A DNA stretch of 64,000 nt from JAFGAV01 sp041479055 (GCA_963702835.1 OY969762.1:310001-374000), one strand, 5' to 3'; numbered from the stretch's first letter, positions 21,678-30,461 are shown. Made by a program: numbers and translations. The notes: generated by a model from the sequence alone, not told the origin.

Positions 21678-22028
21678 CTATGACTTTTTTATCGCTTCGG
21701 CGATCTGGTCCACGCTGAGCATTCCGTAGTCGAAGGAGTGCAGGTCGCCGTTGTCGAGGGTGACCTTCACTTGTTTTTTAAGAAAGGACTTGGAGACCTC
21801 AACTCCCTTGATCCGGTTTTTGGGGATGGAGACGACGCCGTGCGTCCCGCTGATGATTATAAGTTCCCGGAGGGCGCCGCCGACGGACGTGTCGAACTGA
21901 GCGTCGAAGATGAGCCTTTTGTTGGTGACGACCAAAGGCCCCGTGTAGCGGCCTCCGCCGGGCGGCAGATAGTTCAGTGTCCACTTGCCGAGTTCGTTCT
22001 CGTTGGGTTGGAGCTCGTAATGGGCCAT
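21678..22028 (-). CDS. Small GRAM/PH-like domain protein
   Basis: 116 residues, no signal peptide. The pattern VVTNKRLIFDAQF, then VSIPKNRIKGVEV and a final helix (VDQIAEAIKKS) is that of the GRAM/bacterial PH fold, where N-K-R-L marks the second strand. Such proteins are thought to bind lipids or act as adaptors; no specific role is known. GGAGGAA lies just upstream of its ATG. It could be co-transcribed behind the prepilin peptidase operon, 37 nt downstream of that gene. Confidence 0.65.
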   Translation of the reverse strand: MAHYELQPNENELGKWTLNYLPPGGGRYTGPLVVTNKRLIFDAQFDTSVGGALRELIIISGTHGVVSIPKNRIKGVEVSKSFLKKQVKVTLDNGDLHSFDYGMLSVDQIAEAIKKS

Positions 22029-22065
22029 GATTCCTCCTTAAAAAGATTAAAATGAATAACCGCTC

Positions 22066-22839
22066 TCAGCGGCGGTAAAGGCTCAAGTACCAGGCGATGA
22101 GCCGCTCGCCCCAAAGCAGGGCGACGAAAGCGGCCGGGGCCAGGAAGGAGCCGAAGGGCAGGGCCTGCTGCAGGCCTTTCTTCCTGGCCAAGATGAGGGC
22201 CAGGCCGACCAGCGCTCCGCTGAAGGCGGCCAGGAGAAGAGTCAGGACGGCCAGAGGCCAGCCCAAAAAAGCGCCCACCATGAGCATCATGGTCACGTCG
22301 CCCAGGCCCATTCCTTCCCGCTTGCGCAGCAAGTAGTACACCCCGTAGATAAGCAGGATCGCCCCACCGCCCACGGCCGCCCCCAGCAGAGCCTGGGTCC
22401 ATTTCAGGCCTTCCCGGAAGAAGGAATAGACGAGGGCCAGGGCTAGGCCCGGCAGAGTGACGGCGTCCGGCAGGACCTGATGGAAAAAGTCGATAAACCC
22501 CAGGATGATGAGGCCGGAGGCGAATAGGCCGCAGGCGAAGAAATGGAGCGTCAGGCCGAAGGTCAGGTACAAGATCAATAGACAGCCGGCGGTCAGCAGC
22601 TCCACCAGGGGGTATACCAGGGGGATGCGCTTCCGGCAGCTCCGGCATCGGCCGCCCAGCCAGAGGAAGGACAACAGGGGGATGTTGTCGTAAGGCTTGA
22701 TCGGCGTTCCACATTGCGGGCAGGAGGAGCGGGGCCGGAGCAGGCTTTTCCCGGCCGGCAGCCGGTAGATCACGACGTTGAGGAAACTCCCCCAAATAAG
22801 GCCGAAGAGAATGACAAAGACGAGGTCTATCGCTTCCAT
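22066..22839 (-). CDS. pilD: Prepilin peptidase / N-methyltransferase (A24 family)
   Basis: 257 residues with eight predicted helices. The N-terminal domain has the two CxxC zinc pairs (CPQCGTPI and CRSCRKRI) after the GSFLNVVIYRLP motif. Catalytic aspartates are in the FIDFFHQVLPD region and in MGLGDVTMM (GxGD). The enzyme cleaves and N-methylates type IV prepilins and type II pseudopilins at the inner membrane, and would serve the secretin system seen at the window start. It overlaps the upstream TPR gene by 13 nt and is last in an operon behind an ABC exporter. Some systems call this gene gspO. Confidence 0.93.
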   Translation of the reverse strand: MEAIDLVFVILFGLIWGSFLNVVIYRLPAGKSLLRPRSSCPQCGTPIKPYDNIPLLSFLWLGGRCRSCRKRIPLVYPLVELLTAGCLLILYLTFGLTLHFFACGLFASGLIILGFIDFFHQVLPDAVTLPGLALALVYSFFREGLKWTQALLGAAVGGGAILLIYGVYYLLRKREGMGLGDVTMMLMVGAFLGWPLAVLTLLLAAFSGALVGLALILARKKGLQQALPFGSFLAPAAFVALLWGERLIAWYLSLYRR

Positions 22840-23693
22840 GGGATAACGGCCGTGGTCACCGCGCCGGTCTGGGGGTGGTAGACGTAGTCCTGGCCGTCGA
22901 GGTCTCGGGGGACGGACTCCAGCAGCCCGGCCCGGACAAGCTGCTGGAGGTTCATCGGACGGCGGCGGAACCTTTCCAGGAACCCGGCGACGGCCTGGTT
23001 AATCCGTTTGATGTCCACGGCCGACTTGACTTCATAGAGATGGTTGGAAGCGATTTTCCGGATGCGGTCGTCGGGAGCGGTCTGGTAGACCTCCAGCCAG
23101 GTCTTCATGGCCGTGTCATAATCGTCGGTGCGGAAGGCGGCGTTGGCATAAAGCCTTTTAGCGATATCCGGGGCGCCCTTGATGTCCATGGCCCGCTTGA
23201 AATATTTTTGGGCAATTTCGTAGTCTTTGAGGAACATCTGGGCATAGTGGCCGGCTTCGAAAGGATAGAGCCAGTCCCCCGGGTTTTTGGCCATGGCCCG
23301 GTTCAGGATCTTGAGGGCCAGCCGGGGGTTGCGGGCTTCGTAGGCCGCGATCAGGGCGCCGACGAGGTAGGGCTCGGAATAGTGGGGGTCGAGTTCGGCG
23401 ATGACGCCGAAGATGTGGTCCAGGTGGTCAAACCGGTCGGATATGGCCGGGTCGGAGTAGTATTGGATGGCCCACACGTAGATGACGTCGGCCAGGAGCG
23501 AGGAATAGCCCAGGGAGGTGTACTTCAGATAGCGTCCGGAGGGCAGATATTTGATGGATGAGCCGGGAACGCGGGCGCGGGCCACCGCCTCATTTTCCAG
23601 CTTGAGGGCTACCATTGCGGAGCCCGAGGCGATGAACAGGAAGGCCAGGAAGAGAGTGCTGAACCCTCTCTCTCGGACCGTCCGGCCGATCAT
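22827..23693 (-). CDS. Membrane-anchored TPR protein
   Basis: 288 residues with one N-terminal helix (STLFLAFLFIASGSAMVAL) and a helical-repeat body of about five TPR-like units (for example ALKILNRAMAKNPGDWLYP and AQKYFKRAMDIKGAPDIA). The last 30 residues (DLDGQDYVYHPQTGAV) are beta-like. It overlaps the permease gene by 4 nt and the prepilin peptidase by 13 nt, so it is translationally coupled to both. Probably a periplasmic scaffold or accessory protein for pilus or secretion assembly, or for the ABC exporter. The exact role is unknown. Confidence 0.75.
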   Translation of the reverse strand: MIGRTVRERGFSTLFLAFLFIASGSAMVALKLENEAVARARVPGSSIKYLPSGRYLKYTSLGYSSLLADVIYVWAIQYYSDPAISDRFDHLDHIFGVIAELDPHYSEPYLVGALIAAYEARNPRLALKILNRAMAKNPGDWLYPFEAGHYAQMFLKDYEIAQKYFKRAMDIKGAPDIAKRLYANAAFRTDDYDTAMKTWLEVYQTAPDDRIRKIASNHLYEVKSAVDIKRINQAVAGFLERFRRRPMNLQQLVRAGLLESVPRDLDGQDYVYHPQTGAVTTAVIPWKR

Positions 23694-24457
23694 TGGAAAT
23701 CCCTCCGCCGGAAGATCAGGACAGCCAGGACCAGGATGAACAGTATATAGAACAGCCCGTAAGCCGCCGCGCTCAGCTGGAGGGAAGCGGGGATGGGCAG
23801 ATGGTGGACGACTTCGGTTTTGAAGTTGAAATTCTCCAGGTCGGGCAGGAGGAGATAAAGGGAACGGAGAATCGTCCGTCCGGCGCCGGCCGGCATCTTG
23901 CCTATGAGAGTCAGCAGGCCGCGCGAAAAATGTCCGATGAAGAAGAAGGACAGGGAGAAGAGAGAGGACAGGATGGGCGTGGAGAAGATGGAGAAGAGGA
24001 TGGCCACCGCGGTCAGCAGGATGAGCTCGATGAAGATGTACAGGGCGGCCAGGAAGACCTGCCCGTTCAGTTTTAAGGTGTGGATGAAGAGAAAAGCCTG
24101 GAAAAAGATCGTCATCAGAAGCAAGATGACTAGTTGGGTGAAGGCCAGGCCGAAGAACTTCCCCAGCAGGAATTCATGGCGGTGGATGGGCTTGGCCAAC
24201 AGGGTGTAGATGGTCTTTTTATCAATCTCCTTGTAGACCAGTCCCGTTCCGATGAGGATGGCCGTCAGAGCCCCGAACAGGGACAAGGAGGCCAGGCCGA
24301 CGTCCATAATGATCTTGACCCGGTCGCCCACCGCCAGCAGGGCCAGCAGCCGTGACAGGATGATGGTCGAACCGGCGAAAAACAGCAGAAGGTACAACAC
24401 CCGGTCGCGGACAGCTTCCCGGAAGGTGTTGCCGGCGATGACCAGGATTCGTCTCAT
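23690..24457 (-). CDS. ABC-2 type transporter permease
   Basis: 255 residues with six hydrophobic segments, beginning MRRILVIAGNTFREAVRDRVLYLL, where the soluble NTFREAVRDR stretch precedes TM1 as in many ABC-2 permeases. The KEIDKKTIYTLLAKPI element typical of this family follows TM2. Substrate unknown. The gene overlaps the ATPase gene upstream and the TPR gene downstream by 4 nt each (ATGA-type coupling), so the three proteins are made together. Confidence 0.85.
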   Translation of the reverse strand: MRRILVIAGNTFREAVRDRVLYLLLFFAGSTIILSRLLALLAVGDRVKIIMDVGLASLSLFGALTAILIGTGLVYKEIDKKTIYTLLAKPIHRHEFLLGKFFGLAFTQLVILLLMTIFFQAFLFIHTLKLNGQVFLAALYIFIELILLTAVAILFSIFSTPILSSLFSLSFFFIGHFSRGLLTLIGKMPAGAGRTILRSLYLLLPDLENFNFKTEVVHHLPIPASLQLSAAAYGLFYILFILVLAVLIFRRRDFQ

Positions 24458-25371
24458 GGCTGCTTGACCATCCCCATGAACAGATCCTCCAGCGTCTGGG
24501 TCCGGGGCAGGAGGGAATGGAGGCGGCCCCGGCGGTCCCGGACCAGCTCCAGGACGACTCCGACCCGGCCCTGGTCGAAGACCTTGAGCAGGAACCGGCC
24601 GTCACGGCCGGTCAGGCATTCCCCGAACTTCTCCAGCTCCGCCCGGCCCACGCCCTCAATTTCCAGCTCGGTGAAAAGAACTTTCTCCGAGATGAGGTCG
24701 CGCAGCCGGCCCGCTTTCATGATTCGGCCGGCCACCAGGATGGCCACCCGGTCGCAGATCATTTCGATGTCCTGGAGGATATGCGAGCAGAGAAAGACGG
24801 TCCGGCCCTCTTGCTTGAGCTGGAGGATGATGTCCCTCAGCTCCTTGCGGCCGACCGGGTCCAGCCCGCCCATCGGCTCGTCCAGGAAAAGGAGGTCGGG
24901 CCGGTTGATCAGGGCCTGAGCCAGGCCGATGCGCTGCAACATGCCGCGGGAGAACTTGCGCAGCCGGAGATCAGCCGCCTGCTCCAGGCCGACCAGCCGC
25001 AGAAGGCCGGCGACGCGTTCGGCCCGCTCGGCCTGGCCCAGGGCAAAAAGCCTTCCGTAAAAATCCAAGAATTCAGCCGCGGTCAGGTGGTCGTAGAAAT
25101 AAGGGCTCTCCGGAAGGTAGCCGATCCGTTCCTTGGCCTTGAGCGAGTGGTAGGGCTGCCCGAACAGGCTGATCGTCCCGCTGTCGGGAAAGGACACGCC
25201 CAACAGGCATTTGAGGGTGGTTGTCTTGCCGGCGCCGTTGGGGCCGAGGTAGCCGAATATCTCGCCCGCCTCAACCTCCAGGGAAACATCTTTAAGAATT
25301 TCTTTTTTATGGGGGATGAATCCGGGAGAGTAAGACTTGCGCAGGTGTTCGATCTTCAGAACGGCGGCCAT
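24454..25371 (-). CDS. ABC transporter ATP-binding protein
   Basis: 305 residues. Walker A LGPNGAGKTTTLKCL (about 43-57), Q-loop region, signature KFSRGMLQRIGLAQAL, Walker B LLFLDEP and the H-loop (CSHIL) are all intact. The C-terminal 90 residues resemble the regulatory tail of CcmA/NatA-type exporters. It energises the adjoining ABC-2 permease. First gene of a four-gene operon with permease, TPR protein and prepilin peptidase. A TATAAT box about 14 nt before its ATG suggests a very short leader. Confidence 0.92.
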   Translation of the reverse strand: MAAVLKIEHLRKSYSPGFIPHKKEILKDVSLEVEAGEIFGYLGPNGAGKTTTLKCLLGVSFPDSGTISLFGQPYHSLKAKERIGYLPESPYFYDHLTAAEFLDFYGRLFALGQAERAERVAGLLRLVGLEQAADLRLRKFSRGMLQRIGLAQALINRPDLLFLDEPMGGLDPVGRKELRDIILQLKQEGRTVFLCSHILQDIEMICDRVAILVAGRIMKAGRLRDLISEKVLFTELEIEGVGRAELEKFGECLTGRDGRFLLKVFDQGRVGVVLELVRDRRGRLHSLLPRTQTLEDLFMGMVKQP

Positions 25372-25460
25372 GGCTAGTTCATCCCATTATATTCATCTGG
25401 GCCCGCAAAAAAAAGTGGCCGGTTGTTTTTAACTGTCATTTTCCGGCAAAATGGGCCGTC

Positions 25461-26441
25461 CTAGACCAGCCCCTTCACTGTCCGGGCGTTCTTAAGCAGC
25501 CACTCCTGGGTGAACAGGTGCTCCCGGTTCTGCATAAGATGGAACTTGAGCTGGTCCTTATCCTCGCCGTCGGGTAAGAGCCGGATGATCTCCTCGTAGC
25601 GGGCGATGAGCCGCTCCTCGGCGGGGCTGAGGGTCTCCAGGGCCGACAGGCGGTCCTCTCCGGGATAGATGTCCGGCATGGACTTGAGGCTGCGCTCGCT
25701 GCCGTCGGGCCGGCGCTCAGCGTTCTCCAGCCGCAGCAGGCTGCCCAGCTTGAGGAGAAGGCCCGAGTTCTTGTCCCAATGCCTCATGTGGTCGATCGAG
25801 TTTTTGAACAGCCGCCAGCCGAGATCCTGGTGTTCGCTGAAGAGCAGGACATAGTACAGATAGCGGTGCATCAGCTCGTTCTCGGAACCGGTCACTTGGT
25901 GGAGCAGCCGGACCTCCTCCTTTTCTTCAGCCTTCGGGTCGGGCTGGAAGCAGAGCGCTTCCGCCTGTCCGGAGCTCTTCAGCGTCTCGACCATAGCCTG
26001 GAACTGGCGCGAGTGGCGGACCTCGTCGGCGGCAATGTTCCAGAACATGTTCTGGACTTGGGGGAAGGCTCCCTCCCGGATCTTTGATTTCTGATAGAGG
26101 GCGGTTACCAAGTCCTCGGTCATCCGGTTGCGCTGGAGGTTGTCCACGATCCGGGGATAGCGGATGACTTCGTCGGTCTGGAAGGTGGGGAAGAGGCCCA
26201 TCTGCCGGATGACGAGACCCATTTGGAGGGCATGGTACATTTCGTCGATCCCGATCTGAATGGTCTGGGCCCGCATATCCAAAGCGGCGTCCACCACCGG
26301 GTCGGAGTAGAAATACTTGCCCTTGGGCATGGAATAAGCATGGATGATGTATTCCAGGGAGACGGCCCATTCGTGCTTCAAGGATACGGTCAGGAGCTCG
26401 AGAACCTCCTTCTCGTTTTCGACGTGCTTGAATGCCTCCAT
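25461..26441 (-). CDS. Ferritin-like superfamily protein with two possible four-helix units
   Basis: 326 residues; ATG preceded by GGAGGAAAT. The N-terminal half has iron-ligand motifs of the ferritin-like fold: KHEWAVSLEYIIHA (Glu), IDEMYHALQMG (ExxH) and AADEVRHSRQF (ExxH). The second half is helical with ENELMHRYLYYVLLF and SIDHMRHWDK, suggesting another, less complete bundle. A role in iron or oxidative-stress handling is plausible but unproven. A TATAAT about 20 nt upstream of the ATG could be its promoter. Divergent from the Memo operon across a structured repeat. Confidence 0.7.
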   Translation of the reverse strand: MEAFKHVENEKEVLELLTVSLKHEWAVSLEYIIHAYSMPKGKYFYSDPVVDAALDMRAQTIQIGIDEMYHALQMGLVIRQMGLFPTFQTDEVIRYPRIVDNLQRNRMTEDLVTALYQKSKIREGAFPQVQNMFWNIAADEVRHSRQFQAMVETLKSSGQAEALCFQPDPKAEEKEEVRLLHQVTGSENELMHRYLYYVLLFSEHQDLGWRLFKNSIDHMRHWDKNSGLLLKLGSLLRLENAERRPDGSERSLKSMPDIYPGEDRLSALETLSPAEERLIARYEEIIRLLPDGEDKDQLKFHLMQNREHLFTQEWLLKNARTVKGLV

Positions 26442-26515
26442 ATTTCCTCCGGTATTTTGATTATAATGGGCTAGACATAAAAATAAAACTTCTTTGACCC
26501 TTTAAACTTAAATAA

Positions 26516-26731
26516 GAGGCTTGGGGGAAGGGCTGCAGCGACCATACGGAGATCAGCCTGAGACTGCCCCGCAGGCGAGGGAGGCCGGAGGCCTCCGAGG
26601 ACACAAGGCTCCTGGCTGGGCTCCTTAGCTAGAGTAGATGGCCCGGGAGCCGGGCCCGCAGGAGCCGAGCCGGAGGGGCGGGCTCGGGCGTTTGTGATCG
26701 GAGCCGGGAGCGAAGCCCTCCCCCAAGCCTC
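26516..26731. repeat. 216-bp GC-rich block with 18-19-bp terminal inverted repeats
   Basis: The ends GAGGCTTGGGGGAAGGGCT (26516-26534) and AGCCCTCCCCCAAGCCTC (26714-26731) are inverted copies differing by one base gap. The interior is very GC-rich with small palindromes (GAGGCCGGAGGCCTC, CCGGGAGCCGG). No target-site duplication or transposase is visible. It occupies most of the 329-nt gap between the ferritin-like and Memo-like genes; the flanks (AAATAA and TTTGCATTTTT) are AT-rich. It could be a MITE-like repeat or a folded RNA. The ORF on the minus strand across it is of low quality. Confidence 0.6.
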
Positions 26732-26770
26732 CCCCGCGATTTGCATTTTTCCGATATTTCGTTATACAAG

Positions 26771-28018
26771 GTGACCGTGACCGAGAAGAAAGAAGGCCGC
26801 ATCCCTCGCCTCAGGCTGGACCTGGAATACATCCCTGTCTCCTATCAAGGCCGGAAGGCGCTCTTGATCCGCGACCCGCTGGAGATCATTAAAGAACCGG
26901 TTCTTCTCCAGGGCGAGGCGCTGAACTTGCTCGGGCTGATCGACGGACAGCGAGAAGTTCAGGGGATCCAGGCGGGAATGATTCGACGCCAGAACGGACT
27001 CTATATTTCCATGGAGTCCGTCGGCCATATTCTGGACGAATTGGAAAAGGCATCCATCCTGGAGAGTCTGCCCTTGCAGGAAAAAAAAGAGCGCCTGATC
27101 CAAGACTATGCTGCTCTGCCGGTCCGGACGGCCTTCCAGGCCGGGCGGGTCTACCCGGCTGACCGAAAAGCCTTGGAGCAACTGATCGACCAAATCCTGG
27201 ACCAGGCCCTTCCCTCGGGCCGGGCCGTCGGCCGGCTGAGGGCCCTGGTGGCCCCCCACATCGACCTCCAATCCGGCCAGCGGACCTACGGCCGGACCTA
27301 TGGGATTTTGCGCCAATGCCCGGCGCCGCGCACGGTCGTGCTGTTGGGCACGGGTCACAGCCTGGGCCCGGAATTATTCTCCCTGACCGTCAAGGATTTC
27401 GAGACGCCGCTGGGCCTGGTCAAGACGGACAAGGAAGCGGTCCGCCGCCTGGCTCTCTGTGCCGGACGGGCTGCCGCCCCGAACGACTTCGGCCACCGCA
27501 GCGAACACTCCTTGGAGCTCCAATTGATCTTTCTCCAGCGCCTGTTCGGGTCCAACTTCCGCCTTGTCCCGCTATTGTGCGGTCCATTCCAAGATCATAT
27601 GGCCGCGGTCAGCCGGGCCTCTGAAATCCCGGCCGTCGCTCCGGTGCTGCACTTTTTGGGGGAGCTCCTGAATAGCGCGGGGCCGGAAACGTTGGCCGTG
27701 GCCGGCGTTGACCTGTCCCACGTCGGCCCCAAGTTCGGCCATGACCGCAGCGCCGCGGCCATGCTGGCCGAAACCAGGCAGCATGACCAAGGCCTCATTG
27801 AAGCGCTGTGCCGCCGGGATGCCACCGCTTTCTGGCTCAAGGTCCGCGAGGTCAACGACACATTCAACGTCTGCGGGTTCTCGGCCCTGGCCTGTCTGCT
27901 GGAGGCCTCCCCGCCTGATTGGCCGGAGGGCCGGCTGCTCGACTATGACATCTGGCGGGAAGAGGCCACCCACTCGGCGGTGAGCTTTGCGGGCCTCGGC
28001 TATTTTTCGGAGGTTTAA
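26771..28018 (+). CDS. Memo-like protein (AmmeMemoRadiSam protein B family) with N-terminal extension
   Basis: About 415 residues. The C-terminal ~270 residues are a Memo domain: AGRVYPADRKALEQLI, LVAPHIDLQSGQRTYG, LLGTGHSLG, SEHSLELQLIFLQ, CGPF and VAGVDLSHVGPKFG. The Memo fold is related to extradiol dioxygenases and binds metal through its His residues; the bacterial role with AMMECR1 and a radical-SAM partner is unknown. Here neither partner is present. The first ~120 residues form a separate, partly helical region. The start is uncertain: TTG at 26741 and GTG at 26771 or 26777 are all possible and none has a ribosome site. It couples to the agmatinase gene. Confidence 0.82.
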   Translation: MTVTEKKEGRIPRLRLDLEYIPVSYQGRKALLIRDPLEIIKEPVLLQGEALNLLGLIDGQREVQGIQAGMIRRQNGLYISMESVGHILDELEKASILESLPLQEKKERLIQDYAALPVRTAFQAGRVYPADRKALEQLIDQILDQALPSGRAVGRLRALVAPHIDLQSGQRTYGRTYGILRQCPAPRTVVLLGTGHSLGPELFSLTVKDFETPLGLVKTDKEAVRRLALCAGRAAAPNDFGHRSEHSLELQLIFLQRLFGSNFRLVPLLCGPFQDHMAAVSRASEIPAVAPVLHFLGELLNSAGPETLAVAGVDLSHVGPKFGHDRSAAAMLAETRQHDQGLIEALCRRDATAFWLKVREVNDTFNVCGFSALACLLEASPPDWPEGRLLDYDIWREEATHSAVSFAGLGYFSEV

Positions 28019-28019
28019 A

Positions 28020-28874
28020 GTGACGGATTTCGGCGGAGCCATCCGGCAGAGCGAGGAGTTCGAGATCGCCATCCTGGGCATCCCCTACGACGCCAAATCA
28101 TCTTATCTGCGCGGCGCGGCCGGGGGACCGGCGGCCATCCGGGCCGCCTCCACCGGCCTCTCCACCAACGAGTTTACGGAGAAGTCCGTCAACCTGGAGA
28201 TGGATACGGTGATGGTGGATTTGGGCGACGTGGACGTTTCGGGAGAGTATCCTCAGGTGGCGGACAGGATCGGGAGCGCTGTGGAGCGCATCCTGGACAA
28301 GGGAGCCGTGCCCATCAGCCTGGGGGGCGACCACTCCGTCACCTATCCCATCGTCCGCGCCCTGTCCCGCCGCTATCGGGCCCTGGACATCCTGCACTTT
28401 GATTCTCATCCCGACCTGTATGACGAGCTCTACGGCGACCCTCATTCCCACGCCTGTTCCTTCGCCAGGATTATGGAGGATGGCCTGGCCCGTACCCTGG
28501 TCCAGGTCGGAATCAGGGCGGCCTCCCCTCCCCAAAGAGCCAAGGCCCGAAAGTACGGCGTGCGGATGTTGGAAATGAAGGACATCACCGGCATCCCCGT
28601 TCTGGAGTTCGCCAACCCCCTTTATATCTCCTTCGACCTGGACGCGCTGGACCCGGCCTTTGCCCCGGGCGTCTCGCATCATGAGGCCGGGGGGCTGTCC
28701 ACCCGTCAGGCCATAGATTTTATTCACAGCCTGAAGGCCGGGATCGTGGGCCTGGATGTGGTCGAGCTCAACCCGAAGCGCGACCCGGTGGGCATCACCG
28801 CCGCGGCGGCGGTCAAGATCATCAAGGAAACGGCGGCCGAGGTCGTCCTGGGCCGCCACGGAGGACACCAATGA
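28020..28874 (+). CDS. speB: Agmatinase/arginase-family ureohydrolase
   Basis: 284 residues from a GTG at 28020, one base after the Memo stop, with GGAGG six bases upstream. All binuclear manganese ligands are present: His105 in GGDHS, Asp128-His130-Asp132 in FDSHPD, Asp206 and Asp208 in FDLDALDP. These enzymes hydrolyse agmatine to putrescine, or related guanidino compounds, with release of urea. Agmatinase is the most likely activity by similarity of motifs, but formiminoglutamase or guanidino-acid hydrolase cannot be excluded. Its end overlaps the M64 peptidase start by 4 nt. Confidence 0.85.
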   Translation: MTDFGGAIRQSEEFEIAILGIPYDAKSSYLRGAAGGPAAIRAASTGLSTNEFTEKSVNLEMDTVMVDLGDVDVSGEYPQVADRIGSAVERILDKGAVPISLGGDHSVTYPIVRALSRRYRALDILHFDSHPDLYDELYGDPHSHACSFARIMEDGLARTLVQVGIRAASPPQRAKARKYGVRMLEMKDITGIPVLEFANPLYISFDLDALDPAFAPGVSHHEAGGLSTRQAIDFIHSLKAGIVGLDVVELNPKRDPVGITAAAAVKIIKETAAEVVLGRHGGHQ

Positions 28875-30340
28875 AACAGCCATGGGCTTGGTTCATCCTA
28901 GGGCTGGCTATCCTGAGCCCGGCCGCGGCCGGGTCGGACGATTTCGACCGCTATTTCCTGGATAAGACCATGCGGCTGGACACCACCCATATTGGAAACG
29001 CCCAGCAGGAGTTCATCACCCTGGACCGCATCCTGGAGCAGGGCTCCTGGGCCGGCAGCCGGCTCAACCTCATCGATACCCTGGACAACGGCCGCTATCA
29101 AGCCAAGGTCTATGACGCCGCTTCGGACCGGTTGATTTTCTCCACAGGGTTTGATTCTTACTTCGGCGAGTACAAGACCACGACCCCGGCCGGACTGGGA
29201 GTGATGAAGGCCTACCAGGAGTCTGTCCTGCTTCCCTTTCCCAAAACTAAAGTAAAGCTGGTCATCGAGGTCTTCGACCGCCGGAACCAACCCCGCTCCA
29301 TTTTCAGCCAGGAGATCGACCCGGCCTCTTCCTCCATTATCAAAGAATCGCTCTCCAGCGACGTCAAGGTCTTCGACCTTCTCATCAACGGAGACCCGCA
29401 TCTCAAAGTGGACGTCGCTTTTGTGGCCGAAGGCTACACCGCCGCCGAGGAGGCCAAGCTCAAGGCCGACCTGGCTCGTTTTGTCCGCATCCTGTTCAGC
29501 CAGGAGCCCTACCGCACTTGGCGGCAGTCCTTTAACGTCCGCGGCGTCTGGCGCCCCTCTCCGGAGAGCGGCTGTGACGAACCTTCCTACGGCTCGTTCA
29601 AGAATACGGCTGTGGGTGCCACCTTTGATTCCTTGGGCCTGGAGCGCTACCTCCTGACCGAGGACAACCGCTCCCTGCGTGATATCGCCGCCCACGTGCC
29701 CTACGACACTCTGCTCCTGATGGTCAACCACCGACGCTATGGCGGCGGCGGCATCTACAAGCTTTTTTGCGTCTTCACCACGGACAATCAATGGCAGGAG
29801 TACCTCATGCTCCACGAGTTTGGCCATTCCTTCGCCGGCCTGGCCGATGAGTACTATACCTCGGCGGTGGCCTACAACGAGTTTTATCCGCAAGGAATGG
29901 AGCCTCGCGAGCCCAACCTGACGGCGCTGCTCGACCCGGCCCGCCTCAAATGGAAAACCCTCCTCACTCCGGGCCTGGCCGTCCCGACTCCCTGGGAAAA
30001 GGAAGAGTTCGACGCCCTGGACGGCGCCCAGCAAAAAATTCGGGCGGAGGTCAATGCGCGGTTGGCCCGCTTGAAAAGAGAGGGAGCGCCTCGGGAGCAG
30101 ATTGAAAAAACAGAACAAGAAGCGGAAGCCCTGTCCCGGAAGCATGCCCAGAAGATCGATGATTATCTGGCCCACAGCCGTTTTGCCGGCCAGGTGGGCG
30201 CCTTCGAGGGGGCCGGCTACGCTTCGCGAGGGCTGTTCAGGCCCATGGTGGACTGCCTGATGTTCAGCAAGGGGGCGAAGCCGCTGTGCAAGGTGTGCCA
30301 ACAGGCCGTGATCCGCGTTATCCGTTTTTATGCTCAATAG
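28871..30340 (+). CDS. M64-family (IgA peptidase-like) secreted zinc metallopeptidase
   Basis: 489 residues with a signal peptide (WFILGLAILSPAAAG). The zinc motif HEFGHSFAGLADEY starts at His315 and matches the HExxH(6)D-E-Y pattern of M64 peptidases. The N-terminal ~150 residues are the beta-rich M64 N domain, and the active domain carries PHLKVDVAFVAEGYT. A charged helical insert (residues about 385-435) interrupts the C-terminal part. Likely periplasmic or extracellular protein degradation. It is translationally coupled to the ureohydrolase through an ATGA overlap, forming a Memo-ureohydrolase-peptidase operon. Confidence 0.88.
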   Translation: MKQPWAWFILGLAILSPAAAGSDDFDRYFLDKTMRLDTTHIGNAQQEFITLDRILEQGSWAGSRLNLIDTLDNGRYQAKVYDAASDRLIFSTGFDSYFGEYKTTTPAGLGVMKAYQESVLLPFPKTKVKLVIEVFDRRNQPRSIFSQEIDPASSSIIKESLSSDVKVFDLLINGDPHLKVDVAFVAEGYTAAEEAKLKADLARFVRILFSQEPYRTWRQSFNVRGVWRPSPESGCDEPSYGSFKNTAVGATFDSLGLERYLLTEDNRSLRDIAAHVPYDTLLLMVNHRRYGGGGIYKLFCVFTTDNQWQEYLMLHEFGHSFAGLADEYYTSAVAYNEFYPQGMEPREPNLTALLDPARLKWKTLLTPGLAVPTPWEKEEFDALDGAQQKIRAEVNARLARLKREGAPREQIEKTEQEAEALSRKHAQKIDDYLAHSRFAGQVGAFEGAGYASRGLFRPMVDCLMFSKGAKPLCKVCQQAVIRVIRFYAQ

Positions 30341-30351
30341 CCCCGGCCCAA

Positions 30352-30399
30352 GACCCCTCCTCTATTAAATGTGGCATCACAGAAGGGGAGGCGTTTTCG
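30352..30399. repeat. Partial copy (one end) of the 61-kb repeat element
   Basis: GACCCCTCCTCT at 30352, then ..ATG.GGCATCA, and AGAAGGGGAGGCGTTTTCG to 30399, parallel the right end of the element at 61299-61348 (GACCCCTCCTCT, GCATCA, GAAAGGAGATGCTATCG) in the same order and spacing. The block can also fold, pairing CCCCTCC with GGGGAGG. It lies just after the M64 stop codon. No second end is recognisable. Confidence 0.5.
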
Positions 30400-30461
30400 A
30401 AGGCCTTGATTTCTTGGGAACGACGGCCTAATATCTTTAGCCAGAGGACAGGCGGGGGAAA

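Noticed and set aside
26471..26746. A 91-codon minus-strand ORF across the 26.5-kb repeat
   Set aside because: It lies mostly inside an inverted-repeat block, is low in complexity (Ala/Pro/Gly/Ser) and has no ribosome site.
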